A DNA stretch of 64,000 nucleotides from Rhizophagus clarus (Eukaryota > Glomeromycota > Glomeromycetes > Glomerales > Glomeraceae): the NCBI GenBank assembly GCA_015698045.1, contig BLAL01000274.1:1178001-1242000 (forward strand), in the 5' to 3' direction. Under the pieces are notes generated by a model. The model saw nothing but the letters and a program-made list of their open reading frames with translations. It did no database searches and was not told the origin of the DNA. Of the stretch, positions 1 to 12,925 are shown piece by piece; positions within the stretch are counted from its first letter, which is position 1, and each line of letters starts with the position of its first letter. The translations under genes and the position numbers were made by a program.

Positions 1-110
1 AAATTCATTTAAAATTTTTTATTCTAAAAAAAAAAAGTTTCATGAAAGATTTTTATGATATTTTATGAAAGCTTTCAAGACTCTTTCAAACCTCCTTTTT
101 TTTTATTCAT

Positions 111-142
111 ACACACACACACACACACGCGCGCATATATAT
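111..142. repeat. Microsatellite (AC)n-(GC)3-(AT)n
   Basis: An (AC)9 tract at 111-128 runs directly into GCGCGC at 129-134 and then an AT tract. It lies about 145 bp upstream of the methyltransferase start, in the presumed promoter/5' leader. Bases 1-284 hold nothing else recognisable: AT-rich sequence with a T-rich tract at 172-200. Confidence 0.8.
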
Positions 143-284
143 TTTCGTTACTGCGTCTTAATAATATATATATATTTTTTTTTTTTCTTTTTCTTTCTCT
201 CCAAATAACGTAACAAAAACTCACACACAAAAAGAAAACACAAACACAGTGTTCTTTTTATTCCCCAATTTTTTTTTAAAAAAT

Positions 285-1702
285 ATGGGCAAATCACTTT
301 CAAAAAATTCTTCCACCACCAGCTCCACTTCTTGTACAAGCTATACAAGCACATTATCATCAAAACCACAAACACCACCATCAAATTCACGTTCAAATAG
401 TTTTCTTAATAAGAGGAAATCTACATTTTCAGTAAAATCTTCATCAAAATGGTCTTTAACGATTTCACATCCAAAAAATACACCTCCATCAAATAGTGTA
501 TTGATGATATCAACACCGAATACTCCATCTGGAACACCAAGAAATATGTTTACGGATTCATCAGATTATTTTAATGTAACTAGTTATGATAACCAATCAT
601 CTTCGGAATTTAAATTCGTTGATGGTAGACGTTTTTATAATATTGATTCCGTAAAATATTTCCTTCCAAATGATGAAATTGAAATGGATAGATTAAAAAC
701 TCAACATTATTTACTTCATAATGTTTTTCAAAGTAATTTTTCTTCCCCTGTTAAAGAAATATTAAAAATTGGTGGTACTGAAGTATTGGATTTGGGTTGT
801 GGTCCTGGTGCTTGGTTATTAGATATGGCTGAAGCTTTTCCAAAATCTAATTTTACTGGTGTTGATTTATCAAATACTTTAATAGGAAATGATGAAAAGA
901 ATATTAGATTTGTTAAAGGAAATGTTTTGGATGGTTTACCTTTTAAAGATTCTACTTTTGATTATGTATTTATAAGAAATTTAAGTTATGCATTTTCTGA
1001 GCATGACTGGAAAGTTGTGATAAATGAAATAATAAGAATAACAAAACCTGGTGGTTGGATTGAGGTAAAATTGTGTTTATGTTTATGCGCGGTTAAAAAG
1101 AAAAAAGATTTTAATTTTCTTTTTAATAATTCAATTATTAGTTAATGGAACCTGAATTGAAAGCACGTAATGAAGGTCCTATAACCATATATTTAAATGA
1201 CGCATGTAAGTTTACCATATACTGTACTTACTGTACATACTATATATATACATGTATATAGGAGTATATAATTTTTTAACTTACAAAAATTCTTTTTTCC
1301 TGCTAGTTATAAAGGATCTTAGATCACAGAATATTTTCATAAATATAACGATGGAATTGGAACAATTTCTTAAGGATACCAAACAAATTGATCAAGTATT
1401 TCACGATGAAAAATCAATTAGTTGTGGTTCATGGGCAGGGTAGGTTTTTTTTTATAGTTTTTTTTTATAAAAGGTGAGATTCTTTTTCTAAATTTGTCTT
1501 ACAATATAGACGATTTGGAGAATTGGCCTGTGAGGATTTTATGATGATAATACGTGCGATAAAACCTCGTTTATCACAAATTATTGGTGTAAATCAAGAT
1601 GATTATGATCGATTATTAGAAAGTATACCTGATGAGATGAATGAACATAGAACTTGTTTTATAAACCATCGTTTTTGGGCTCAAAAATTATTTTCTATAT
1701 AA
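285..1702 (+). CDS. SAM-dependent methyltransferase with Ser/Thr-rich N-terminus
   Basis: Four exons: 285-1064, 1142-1205, 1307-1439 and 1510-1702, all GT-AG, giving 389 aa. An in-frame ATG exists at 249, but the ATG at 285 gives MGKSLSKN, a Src-like N-myristoylation context (Gly2, Ser6, Lys7), so 285 is preferred. Residues 1-100 are low-complexity Ser/Thr/Pro/Asn. A class I Rossmann methyltransferase follows: motif I DLGCGPGAW at about 169-177, the acidic-loop GVDLS at about 192-196, and a late motif KPGGWIE at the end of exon 1. The C-terminal exons read smoothly through MEPELKARNEGP and end FWAQKLFSI. The substrate cannot be told from sequence; relatives in filamentous fungi include LaeA/UMTA-type enzymes. 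A possible AATAAA polyadenylation signal lies near 1839. If myristoylated, the enzyme would sit at a membrane, which is unusual for this class (inference). Confidence 0.88.
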
Positions 1703-4700
1703 AAAAAAAGTAGTTTAATAATAATTTTACTTTATCACGTTATTTTAATATTTTAATAGTTGTAATATAATAATAATAATTTTTTAATTTTAATTTTAAT
1801 TACTTGATGTGAAATTAATGCTTCACAAAATTGTCTGTAATAAAGTTACTGCGTTTCGTACGTATTTTTTTTTTTTTTTTCACTTATGACGATATTTGTT
1901 GCAATTTTTGAAGTTCATTTAGTGATACATTATACACTCCTGCTTGCTTGTACCATAGGATCCTCAAGCTACAGTACTGTGTATATAATAATTCTATGCA
2001 TGAAAAATGAAACAATCATCTGACACTTTCTGAAATTTAGGTTTTACTTTGTTTTTGAAACCTCATTAAAACGAAAAAATTTATTACATTAATAAAATAT
2101 TTTTTAAGGCAAAACAATCGAATTAGTCATATTTTCGCCAACATAATCGTAATCAAGACTTATAGATACAGCATATACTGTAAGCTACTATACACCATAG
2201 TATACTACAGTTTATAGTATGTATAATATCCCGCCCCTGAAATTTTTAAAATACCTGGAGTATAATACTCAAGACAATATATGGGTCTTTGTTATATATT
2301 TTCATTGTATAATCCAAATAGATATTGAAATATCCGGGTATTATAGTTGGAAATATACCCGGGTATTTTAATACTATTGTATCCGGGTATAAAGCCAGAT
2401 ACCCGGGGTATTACAGTATTTTCGGTATAAATAGAAAGAAATTCAGGCTACCAACGATTGATTTCTTGGATAACACTTTAGCAATTAGCAGAAAGTAAAC
2501 TTATATTTTCTCCAAAAATAATTACGTTGGAATCTGACCCAAAATTTTTGGATCTATATATACATACACTTACCCAAAGTTAACCAAACATTTAATCCTG
2601 ACCGAAGATAACTCTGAGAATAACAGTTTGAACTAATAATTCAATTTAAGAAGATTGAATCGCAAATTATTTGTTTTGTTGAGGAAGGATAATTTAAATA
2701 AGTATGAATCTGCTGCGCATAATGCGTATAATAATATTTGTTATTGTTGAATGTATTAAGCGAAAGATACTGACCTCTTGATCACACTATGTTGAATTTT
2801 TCGCTAGCCTTAGAAAGTTTCAGTAAAGGAAGTTTTAACTTTTAATTGAAGTCGATACAATGATTACAGATTAAAAGTGAACTGCGTATTGTATACCCTT
2901 TCAATATATGAACGACCTAATTTATATTGCAACAAAGTTAAAAGACAAATTAAAAAAGAATTTGTAATCAACTGAAATACTAATGCTTAATGATGTTATT
3001 TATTATTACCATGTTTTAATTTATACCTCCCAAGACTCGAGTATTATTCACCAATCACCATACACTATATTCATCTCGAACAAATATGTATATATCATGT
3101 TTTGCTACCAAATGCTAATTACTTCTACGCTTGATCATTCCAGACACTGAACCTATGTTTTTTAGATGATGGCTTCCGTAATTTATTTAGGACTTAATAA
3201 CGGTTTCCGTTTTCTTGGTAAAATATAAAAAATTACTGTATATTGCGGGTCAATTTTAGCCTTTTGTTTTTTTGGTGACAATTAGACCTATGATCAAATT
3301 CCAATTATGACTTTTATACTATTACTAAATCATTACGCATAAAGATACTGTGAAATTATTTTTATTTACAAAAAATTATTAAGTTTGAAATAAAATTGTT
3401 GGATTAATATCTTATTAATATTGGAATATAATATCTCAATTGGACTATCTCCAATCCCATCACTGGTGAAAGATATATTTTTTTCTGTCAAATACATGTG
3501 ATCCATGTGGATCAGTATGAAGATCCTACGAAAATCCTGAAATATCTCGTAACCGGTTTAATTATTTCTTTAAGCAAAGCAGCCCAATATTTACACGCTA
3601 TTTTACTTAGAGAATCAATATGATTCTCGTATTAATTTCTATATCTTTAATGGAAGTTGTTTAATCTTTTTAAAGGTTTGGATTTAAAAGTAATCTTAAT
3701 CAATCCAGGTTTTGACGTATCGCATCACATATTCAGTTAATTTATATATAAATTGTTGATTTCAACATTTGCGTAAGCGTTCCTATTATCTTATTATTGA
3801 TGCTTGTTTGCGATCAATTTTCTTTAAGCATTTATACGATCACATATCATGGGAGTTCGAAATTACTTATGATTGATATATAACTACGAATAATCAATTG
3901 CATGTTAAATCTAATGAAATATTAATTGAAAAAATAGATTTAAGCCATACTTTGTAACAATTTACCGAGTCATAAATTCCCCGCACGTTAATTCTATTAC
4001 AAACCGGTAAATTTGGCAAACTAGAAAAAGAAATTTCATCATAAAATATTCATCAATTCATTCAGTATGTTCAGTATCAATAAAGATATTTATACGTATT
4101 CTAAATCAGTAAACAGCAGCATGAATAATTGATCAATTTTTTATTCGGTATTAGAATGTTCCGGTATTGATGGAAGTGATATTTGGGTTTAGTTCATAAT
4201 TTTTTTCTTTCTAAAGAATAATCGATCCATTTGCTAAAGCAATAAAATTTAGCTAAAATATAACCAGCTCGAAGGATCATCAACAGGCCAACTCCATTTA
4301 TTCAATTAGGTATGCCAAATAATGTTTCAATTTGTGATCCTTACTGTAGGTATTCGATCCTTGCGCTCAATGAATGCGCAATCACAAATATTTAATAACT
4401 TAATAAAATTTTTGTAAAAATTATTATCCATGCGTGATGAGAATCTATAGTGGTCTTCGCCTTTTAGATCCAAAACGAACCATCCTTTTATAAACTGATA
4501 ATGAGACCCACTACCTAATCAGATATTAGTAAACTTAATTTGCATAGTATTGAAAGGGGAAGATGCGGCAGACCAATGATCATATGCATATTACACTTAG
4601 AGCTTGATTTCAACACGTGTATATGTTAGAACTTGTGCATAACATCTATCCATTTGTTTTTATCATAATCGGGTTAGAATTAGATGTGATACGTAAAAAA

Positions 4701-7095
4701 AAAAAAATAAATAAAAATAAATCGATGTTGATAATGTTCAGGAATATATAAATGTTCAGGAATATATAAACGAAGTTTACCAAATAATGTATTCAATCTT
4801 AGTCAATTTGTGTATCAAATGGTGTAATATATTCCAAAGGTATATAATAAACAATGATCAATACATTCGTTCATCATGCTGGATCGTTCCCTCACATTCA
4901 TCTTCAATTCACGTTCATCATATACTAGAAATTCAAAAAATAATATAATTGTTATAGTAAAGCAAACCAAGATCTTCGCAATACTTGCATGTGAGCCATA
5001 AAAGTTGTTCTGCACGGATATATTCCCATAAAGATGTCTTAAAACTAATAGTAACATTTGATTTATCAGTGGTTTACATTATAGGTGATGTCAAAATTGT
5101 AATACAGCTGCGAAGTTAATTACGTCTTATGCCGTATACCATAATGCCATAATTTTTTTTTACGGTTTGGCATTTAAATAATTTCAACATATGTCATAAC
5201 GCTTACGCCGTAATTGCTGCCGTAATTCGAGAATAAAATCTTAGGTCCTTCAACTAAAAGACATCCCTATTCATCCATTCAATTTAGTAGGAGGAACCTT
5301 TACTTATTAAAAAATCGCACATAATAATTAAAAAAAAAAAAATACCAGATTCTATAAATTCCATCCAAGCTTTTCTTGTATTTCATTTTAAGTAAACTCT
5401 TCAGTAATAGTTAGGAAATTGTTGTTTACATTATCGATTTGTTGGTTTGATTTTAAATTTTACAAAAACAATCCCACTGAACCGTTAGATGTATGAAATA
5501 ATCCCAAACAATAAAGTATTCTTAAATTGCTTTGATCATTTTTTTTGCATCTGTATTTTGCCCGATATTCATAATGTATAATAAAAAGTTTTAGGGTTGT
5601 CAATATTAGCTGGCATGCTTGTATTTCCTGTTCGCTAAATTTATAGCTATTTGAATTATTTTAGCCAAAAATGTACGTAATTCTATAATATTATTACCAT
5701 TATTAAAAAATTAATCCCAATTAAAGTCTTTTGTTCTTTGTTTCAATAATGAATAAATATTTTTTATCATTCTACTAGTGAGATGCTGTATGTGGAAATC
5801 TTTACTCGATCTTAATAATTACTAGCTTATTTTCTATTATAAACATTTCCCCTATACCTTTTTGAATATATATGTTACGCTCTATTCTAAATGAATGTAT
5901 TCTAAATGAGTAAAGAAGCTAAAGAATGATTGAAAAGAAGAGGTTGTTCAATTATATCATTACTTCCCAGACCAAAAATATTGAAAATTTGTTGAGTTGG
6001 TGTGGTTTAATAAATTCTTCACTTCGACAAAGGTCGTGGATTCCTGCATGGGGTAAGTTTATTTTTGAGTTCAACTTTAATAAAAATTAACTTTAGTTGT
6101 TTTTTCTTTAGTTGCAAAACGTAAGAATCTGGACAGTATTGTAAGGATAAGCTTTACTGAAGTTCGACAAAAAAAATTAGAGTTTGAGTAGTATGAAATT
6201 CGAATGATGGATAAAAAATGGTTGATTCTCACGTGATTTGCGAATCACGAATTAATTCCGCCCGAAATGCTCGGTTCTAGCATTATTCGGATTTTGACCG
6301 GCACTATTAAGAGTATTGTTCTTTAAACCTCTTTTATACCATTCCTTTATTGCGCTAGCCTTACAATTTTAACTGAAATTGATTGTAATATGTAAAGTTT
6401 AGAGATCAGAAATATTCAGAATGGGAGAAAGCGAGATACTAAAATAAAGGAATGAATTAGTGATTCTCTTTCAATCTCTAGCCTTCCAGCCTATATTGCA
6501 GCAAAGTACATTCATTGTATTATCGTAAATTAGCTCTTTATAGAGGATAAAGATTAAAAAGAATTTGCGCTAGTTACGTAGTACTACTATTTACCGGACT
6601 CGAAATTTTGTACTATATTGCAAATTGGCAAATAAACTTTGTTGGTTACTTTCGTTATATTCATCCACTGTGATTTATACTACATCTAAACCATATTATT
6701 AATTTATTTCATTCATACCTTCTGACAATTTACTACTTCTGGACCTAAGTATTTACGCGTCATTGTACTTGGACTCGCTAGAATTGGCATGATTTTGTGT
6801 ACTAGCTTATACTTTCACCGAAATCGATTTGATCATTATTTAGGATTTTTGCCGATACCAATAACATGTTAATAAAATTTTGAGCTGAGAACTACCCATC
6901 AAAGAAAAGAGTTCGGATGCGTGCCAACTCGTCGGTGTTTAGAATGGTACAATTACGTTTTTTTCATGTTTTTGCCATTTCTTTCGTAATTTCATATCAT
7001 ACTAATTTGATCTGGATTGATCAAAATTAAAAGAAAGGTTGGCTGAAATGGTGTTAATTCTGAGCAGAATTAAATTATTTTTTTTAGGTCATCTA

Positions 7096-7450
7096 CAGTG
7101 CGGTACCTCTATAACCTTATAGTCATAATGCAATGATTTCAAAAAAATGTTCACATCCGCAACTTTAATTTTATCGGGTTAGATTAATAAATATTTTAAA
7201 TTTTACTAATGTTACATAAGTTTGAAATCATGTAATTTATTATGAGAGAAAAAATATTATAATATTTGTTTTATAAATTTGGCCAGAATTATGATAACCA
7301 ATTCATCATTGATCATGTGATTTTATATTATATAAGCAAAAAAAAAAATTGAGAAAAATTTTTATTGCTTTTTGAGAACTAGTTAATGATAAAATTTTGA
7401 TCATTAGATCACGAGATATAAGAGGTACCTATTTTAGAGGTACTGCACTG
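7096..7450. mobile_element. Tc1/mariner (pogo-like) MITE, 355 bp
   Basis: The left end reads CAGTGCGGTACCTCTATAA. The right end, reverse-complemented, reads CAGTGCAGTACCTCTAAAAT, so the terminal inverted repeats match at nearly every position over about 16 bp. Both ends are flanked by the dinucleotide TA (7094-7095 and 7451-7452), the target duplication of Tc1/mariner elements. There is no transposase frame inside, so this is a non-autonomous copy. The interior contains a GGCCAGAATTATGATAACC motif whose variants recur elsewhere in the window. Confidence 0.78.
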
Positions 7451-8160
7451 TATCAGTTCATCACGTTATCAATAGTTATAAAGTTCACGATTAGGAATGT
7501 TTTTTCTAGATTTGTCAACTAAACATATGAAGGTTTAAATAATCGGGCACACACCTTTTATAAATCATTATTTTTGGATTATAAAATTGTTTTACAAATG
7601 TATATCGTATTTCGCTATCACTAATTAAGAGAGGAGTTGAAAAGTATTGAAAATCTCGTAATTTAGGGAAAACTGGTTGGCCACCTTTTATTAAATATAT
7701 TTATTTCACGATTTATTAGTTTAACTTACCGTATAACCAGTCCAAAAATCTTTGGCTAGCATTAATATTTGACTAGAATTAACCAAAAGTACACCCATAA
7801 ATTATGTGTAGAATCAGATCAAAATATGATCCCCTTTATACTGAGCATAATTCTGCTTCAGTCAATTCTAACCTAAAACTTTTTGCTTATATACTTATTA
7901 TGTTTGCGTCATTGATGACGTATAATAACACCTTTTTTTTCTAAAATTTTGATATCTTCAAAACCTATAAAATATTTAACGGAAACTCTCCATAGATCTT
8001 GGTCAATGCAGAAAAAAGATAAGAAGTTGGACGATGCAAAAAAGTTACCAAAATGGAAATCCATTAAGAAATTGGTCAATCGATAGATTATCTGATTCCA
8101 ATTGTAAAACTTGCAACAACTTCTTCACTGAGACCTTAAAATTTCAAACGAGATCATTAA

Positions 8161-8297
8161 GATCATCTTAACGACCCCATTTGACATCATAACAATATGA
8201 CCGATATTGTAACGATATTGTAATACTATAATATTATTATAATATTGTTACAATATCTCATTATAACAAATATCAAAATGAGGTCGTTAAGATAATA
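8161..8297. repeat. Foldback palindrome (MITE-like)
   Basis: Two arms of about 68 bp are near-perfect reverse complements centred on about 8229. The outer arms read ATCTTAACGACC on the left and GGTCGTTAAGAT on the right; the centre is an ATATTGTAAC / GTTACAATAT hairpin. No coding content. Confidence 0.7.
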
Positions 8298-10074
8298 GCG
8301 AACTCGTTAACAATTCATTGAGATATCATTTTGAAATTGCTAAGATTATCGTCATAATAGCAATGATATTGTTTTGATGCTTAGATAAAATTATGAGGTT
8401 TGGTACTATTACACTACAATATTGATTTTATAAAATGTATGAGTTTATAACGTTTTTTATATTTGTTATTTACATAAGCAACTTATTGTCAACTTAATGC
8501 AGTGTTGGCATATGACAACATATGACCTATATGACTTACATGACTTGTCATAAGTCTTATTTCGGGTTGGGAGTGTTCTTTTCAATCAATGTTTGTAATC
8601 CACTCAGATCTAAAAAAGTGATGCATTGCATTTTCAACACTTTTAGCCAATATTATAATTTTAATTTTAATTTTCTGAAACGCAAATTTTTAATTTAATA
8701 TGAGTATATGACAAATGGAAAAATGACATACCTGACAAAAGGTCAATTATCGGAATGCTTATCCCAGTTTGATAAATTCGAAAAAATTATGAAAGCCAAT
8801 CAGATTAGTTCAATACTTAAGGAGCAATTGCGTAGCTATCGTAGAAATATTTTATGAAGCAAGATTCTTATTTGCGTAATTTTTTTTGGCTATAGTCAGG
8901 TTATTTAGTTGCGTATTTTTAGTGCAATGTGTTGTGGTACGAGTTATTTGTCATATTTATACAATATTATCTGTTATGTATGCCTTTTAATTTATTAAAT
9001 AAATTCAACTTTAACTTTAAAATGCAAAATAGCATGAGTATTATATGGATAGAAGTAATTTAAGAAATTCTTTGAAAATTTAATGAAAATTTTAGCGTTA
9101 TTATATATTTATTCAAATGAGAGGTGCATATTTTCTCCAGTTCTTTAATGTTATGTGCTAATTTTGCGTACCGACCTTATAAAACACCTCTGTGTACAGC
9201 GTTTAGTAAGAAATTCAAAAGTCATCTGGCCCTATATGTATATTTCGGGTCATACTTAAGAATAATTACTTCCATCCAAATATTTGTTTACAATATAATA
9301 GTAAAGTACCCAGTCTTTTACAATTTGCCCAGTTTAAAAATTAATAATACCCGGGAATAAAATTTTGTATCTAGTAAAATACCGGGTCTTTAAAGTGGGG
9401 GTACACTTAAAGGGGATGCTTTAGACAGTGCTAGACGGTAAATATGATGAAATCAAATGGATCTACATGATACAAGTATTTAAGCGGGTAATCTTGACGT
9501 TGATTAGTTTATTAATTAAGGAGACGCATTAGAATGAAAAAGTTAGGAGGACTATAAATTTTATTTGGTTAGCCCCGTCTTTCTTTTGTTAGATTAAACA
9601 CCCTTATTTGTTTATTATTATTATTTATTAACCAAAAAACATGATTCTCATAAAAAGAATTAATACGTTAGTCTAAACCAATCACACGCTCAAATAAATT
9701 TGTACAACATTAGTGTTACAATTTTTAGTACATTATTATCTGTATTTAGTAACAATATAATCTCGCAGTTTACTATAATAAAAAAACAAGGAGTTTATTT
9801 GTCTTTTTGCACTTATTTATTGTTTAAATAAGAATCCTTTTGTTGAACCATTCTGGACATAATACAATATGTTTAATAATAACGATATTATTACTTTGTA
9901 TCTTCTCTTTGTAAATTTATATGTTTAGCCGTTAGAATTAAAATATTAGCTATCGAAAGGTTTGTTTGATGGTGATTTTTATTATTATAATAAAATTCTA
10001 AAAATATACAGTATTATTTACAGTACATTATAAATTTACATTATATTCTTCAAGACATATTATAACATGATTAA

Positions 10075-10560
10075 TTTCTTTATCTGATAATTCTAAATCA
10101 TCATCTATGACCAAAAGTTTTATCAGAAAATAATTCTTTGACATATCCAATAATTCCATAAATAAAATACCAAACTATATAAAAAATTAACAATTATATT
10201 AGGTATTTGTTACACCTCAATAAAATATATCTTAAAAAACGAAATACTTACTTCCACTTTATAATTTTTTACATTTTTCAGTTCTTGATAAATTTTAAGA
10301 GTTGAAACTTCAAATAAAATTCTCTCTACCACAGATCGGTATTCCGCACCACTTTCTCGTACGTTAATAACTTTTCGTAAAATTTCAGGACATCATAATT
10401 TCAGAATTCTCTTGTGCTCTAAAGCTTAATTTCATTTCCCCATTATTGGATTGTGTACAAATATTACTCATAAAAATCTCATTCAATGAATTTTCGACTA
10501 ATATGGAGTAAGGTTTTTAGTGTGATTATTTTCCTGAGATTTCATTGAATCAACATTTTG
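10075..10560 (-). pseudogene. Debris of pseudokinase and C-terminal exons
   Basis: Read on the minus strand, this stretch aligns with the second half of the kinase-pseudokinase genes at 30160-32604 and 55675-59420. The piece near 10450 resembles their IQCEIFSFG coding block. The piece at about 10265-10340 resembles their GREKILF...STPK.Y block. The piece at about 10080-10165 resembles the ELLDMLEE...DLELSDE tail. Frames are broken by stops and indels. It lies directly downstream of the kinase at 10575-11927, so that gene was once a tandem kinase that lost its 3' half. Confidence 0.65.
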
Positions 10561-10574
10561 AAAACGGCGAAAAA

Positions 10575-11927
10575 TTAATTTATCAAGAGTTGAAGTGTTG
10601 AAACGACTTTTCGAATATCTGGACGTTCATCTGGTTCAAATTTCCAACAACCTAAATTGGTAAATAGATTCTATTAGATTTTTCACATCACAAAACTAGA
10701 CGTAAGCAGCTATTTCTTTCTCTTGTTTAATATGTTGTAAGTAATACTCTTGCTCTTAGTGCCGTAACCTATACAGCAAATATAAAGATAAGCTACCTTC
10801 GATTAATTTACTATATTCAACAGGAGTGTCTTTGGTAATTTCTTCCCTTTCTCCATTTACTATCGCCAAACTTAACATTATGTCATAATCAGTATCGGAG
10901 AAAGGTTTACGTCCACTTGAAATCTGCCATAAAAGCACTCCAATACTATATACATCAGACTCTTTACTTAATTTATAATTTTCAACGATAAAATGTTTTG
11001 GATCTATATAAGGTATTATACCAATTATACGCAATACATTATTTGTATCTTCAGATGTTTCTTTTGTTGACATAGATAAACCAAAGTCTGCCAGTTTAAT
11101 AGTTTTCTTATGTATGAGTATATTATTTGCATGCTATTAATGTTTTAATAATGATTAATTTCGTTATAATTAAATTGTATAAAATGAAATCTTAAATAAA
11201 TATTACCAGATCACGGTGAATAATATCATTATCGTGTAAATGGTTTAATGCATTGGCCAACTGTAATGCCAAGTTTAGTTTATCATTCCATTTAAGTTCA
11301 TTAAAATGTTTGCTTAAATATGAATTTAATGTACCGCCATCTGCATATTCCAATACTAAGCAGTATTTGTTGATTTGATAGACTGTACCTAGTGTCAGGA
11401 AGTAAAGTTTTAAAATATTTATTTATAAGATAATTAAGACGTGATATTCCTGTGGCAGTTGGTTTTCAAATTAACGGTGCCATCAGGTCTTTAAGAAAAT
11501 TAATCATACTGACCAGTATTTATTTCTGTTATTCCACGAAATCGTAATATATTTTTATGATTATTAACAAGTTTGTGCATTTTTAACTGATAACAGACTC
11601 AAATTTAGAAATGATACCAAAGTCGGCACATGTCACAAAAAAAAAAAAAAAATTTCATACCTCTTTTACAACAAGAGTTATCTTACTATTATTAAAGGTT
11701 TTCAAAGCGAACAATTTATTATTTCGATTAGCACGAAACACGGTTCCAAATGAGCCTTTATCTATAAATTCAATGTTTTTAAAACTTGAAAAGTTATATT
11801 TTTTGATAGATGATAATTCCATCAAATCTTTTTCTGTATCTGTATTCTTTGAGCATTTCTTTTTGAATTTTAATTTTATTCTTATTCTTATATTTTTTAT
11901 ATTTTTTATATTTTTTATCAGTAGCAT
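10575..11927 (-). CDS. TKL/RTK-like protein kinase, 3'-truncated family member
   Basis: Five exons on the minus strand: 11927-11661, 11586-11514, 11388-11207, 11133-10797 and 10651-10575, giving 311 aa. Kinase motifs are all present: glycine loop DKGSFGTVFRA (about 57-66), ALK lysine at 76, EYADGGTL hinge region, catalytic loop IIHRDL followed across the intron by HANNIL, DFGLS, and C-lobe [16 protein letters not shown]. As in all family members here, the APE block is replaced by IPYIDPK. The protein ends soon after CWKFEPDERPD, at a stop where paralogs continue into a linker and second kinase domain; remnants of that part lie at 10075-10560. The N-terminal 40 residues are Lys/Ile-rich. It is probably an active cytoplasmic Ser/Thr or Tyr kinase; no substrate can be inferred. 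Confidence 0.8.
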
Positions 11928-12925
11928 TTTTTTTAGTTTTCATTCCTGAAGTATCAAATTTTGCTACTTTATATAATTCGGGTATTTATTTGTTAATAAA
12001 TTATTATAATAAAATGCATAAGGAGGCCCAATCTGTAAATCCCGATGCATGTGGGTATTTCTTTGTATTATTTCTATGATTGTAATGTAATACAGTTTGT
12101 AATTTCAACCGAATCGGGATGTTCATAAAATATAAATAAATTATTAGGAGTTCTCCCATTGATTGCATAGAAAGGTAGTTCTTAACATATAAATAATAAA
12201 ATGAAACCCTATCATAATGACAAGCGGTGCTTATATGTGCAACAAGATTGTGCAAAAATTTTCCTATCTGAGGATTATAAAAACGAAATTCAAATTCTAT
12301 CTCGGAAGAAAAAAACGCCATAGTTATTACTCTTTTGTCATTTGTTGCTATAGAAAGTAAACCATATTATGTTCTAAATGGTATGTACAGAATTTAGAAT
12401 GTTCTAAATTGATTTTTACTTTCGTATTGGAATATTTTCTCCATTTATTCAACCTAATTTAATTTTACTCGATGATTAAGTTCTTTTTTTATGTTTTTAA
12501 TGGGAATAGAATTTAAAAAAACTACATTGTTTTGGAGAACCAAAACAGAATTGTATTTGCTTTCACAGCAGGTTTGTAACAAATTAATTGCTTGCTCCAA
12601 TTATGATCAACCTTAGCACATAGCTTTCAAGCGAATTTATTTTTTCAACATCTAAACAAGTTTTTTTTTTAAAAAAATAAATTCACATGAAAGAACAAAT
12701 AAAGGATGGCTGAAAGTATGAATGGGAAAATATCATTTTATGGTATAAAACTTGTGGCCACCCATAATCGTAAATAGTAATTCATCCATTTATTAAATTT
12801 TGGTACGTGACAGTTAAGAAAATCAATGAACACTAATTTGGAACGATGGGACTTAAAAAAAAAAAAAATAAATAAATAAATAAATAAAAATAAAAGGCTC
12901 AGAATTATATCTAAAGAACCAAAAA
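11928..12925. other. Divergent intergenic region between two kinase genes
   Basis: About 1 kb separates the starts of the minus-strand kinase (11927) and the plus-strand tandem kinase (12926). It would carry both promoters. The 105-codon minus-strand frame at 12004-12321 shows no domain and was not called. An A-rich and AAAT-repeat tract at 12855-12890 immediately precedes the plus-strand gene. Confidence 0.6.

Larger units (their letters stand above)
1703..10074. other. Gene-poor AT-rich intergenic region
   Basis: About 8.4 kb without a supportable gene. Visible structure: C/G-rich spots with repeated CCGGGTAT at about 2330-2415 and 9300-9395, a 355-bp inverted-repeat element at 7096-7450, and a foldback palindrome at 8161-8297. 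The stretch 8723-9020 has a short open frame and an AATAAA-containing tail that could be the decayed 3' end of a gene. Open frames at 4815-5057 and 9124-9360 have no recognisable domain. Confidence 0.7.

Noticed and set aside
12004-12321. 105-codon minus-strand open frame between two kinase genes
   Set aside because: No domain, no paralog, odd composition; it lies where the promoter of the kinase at 11927 is expected.
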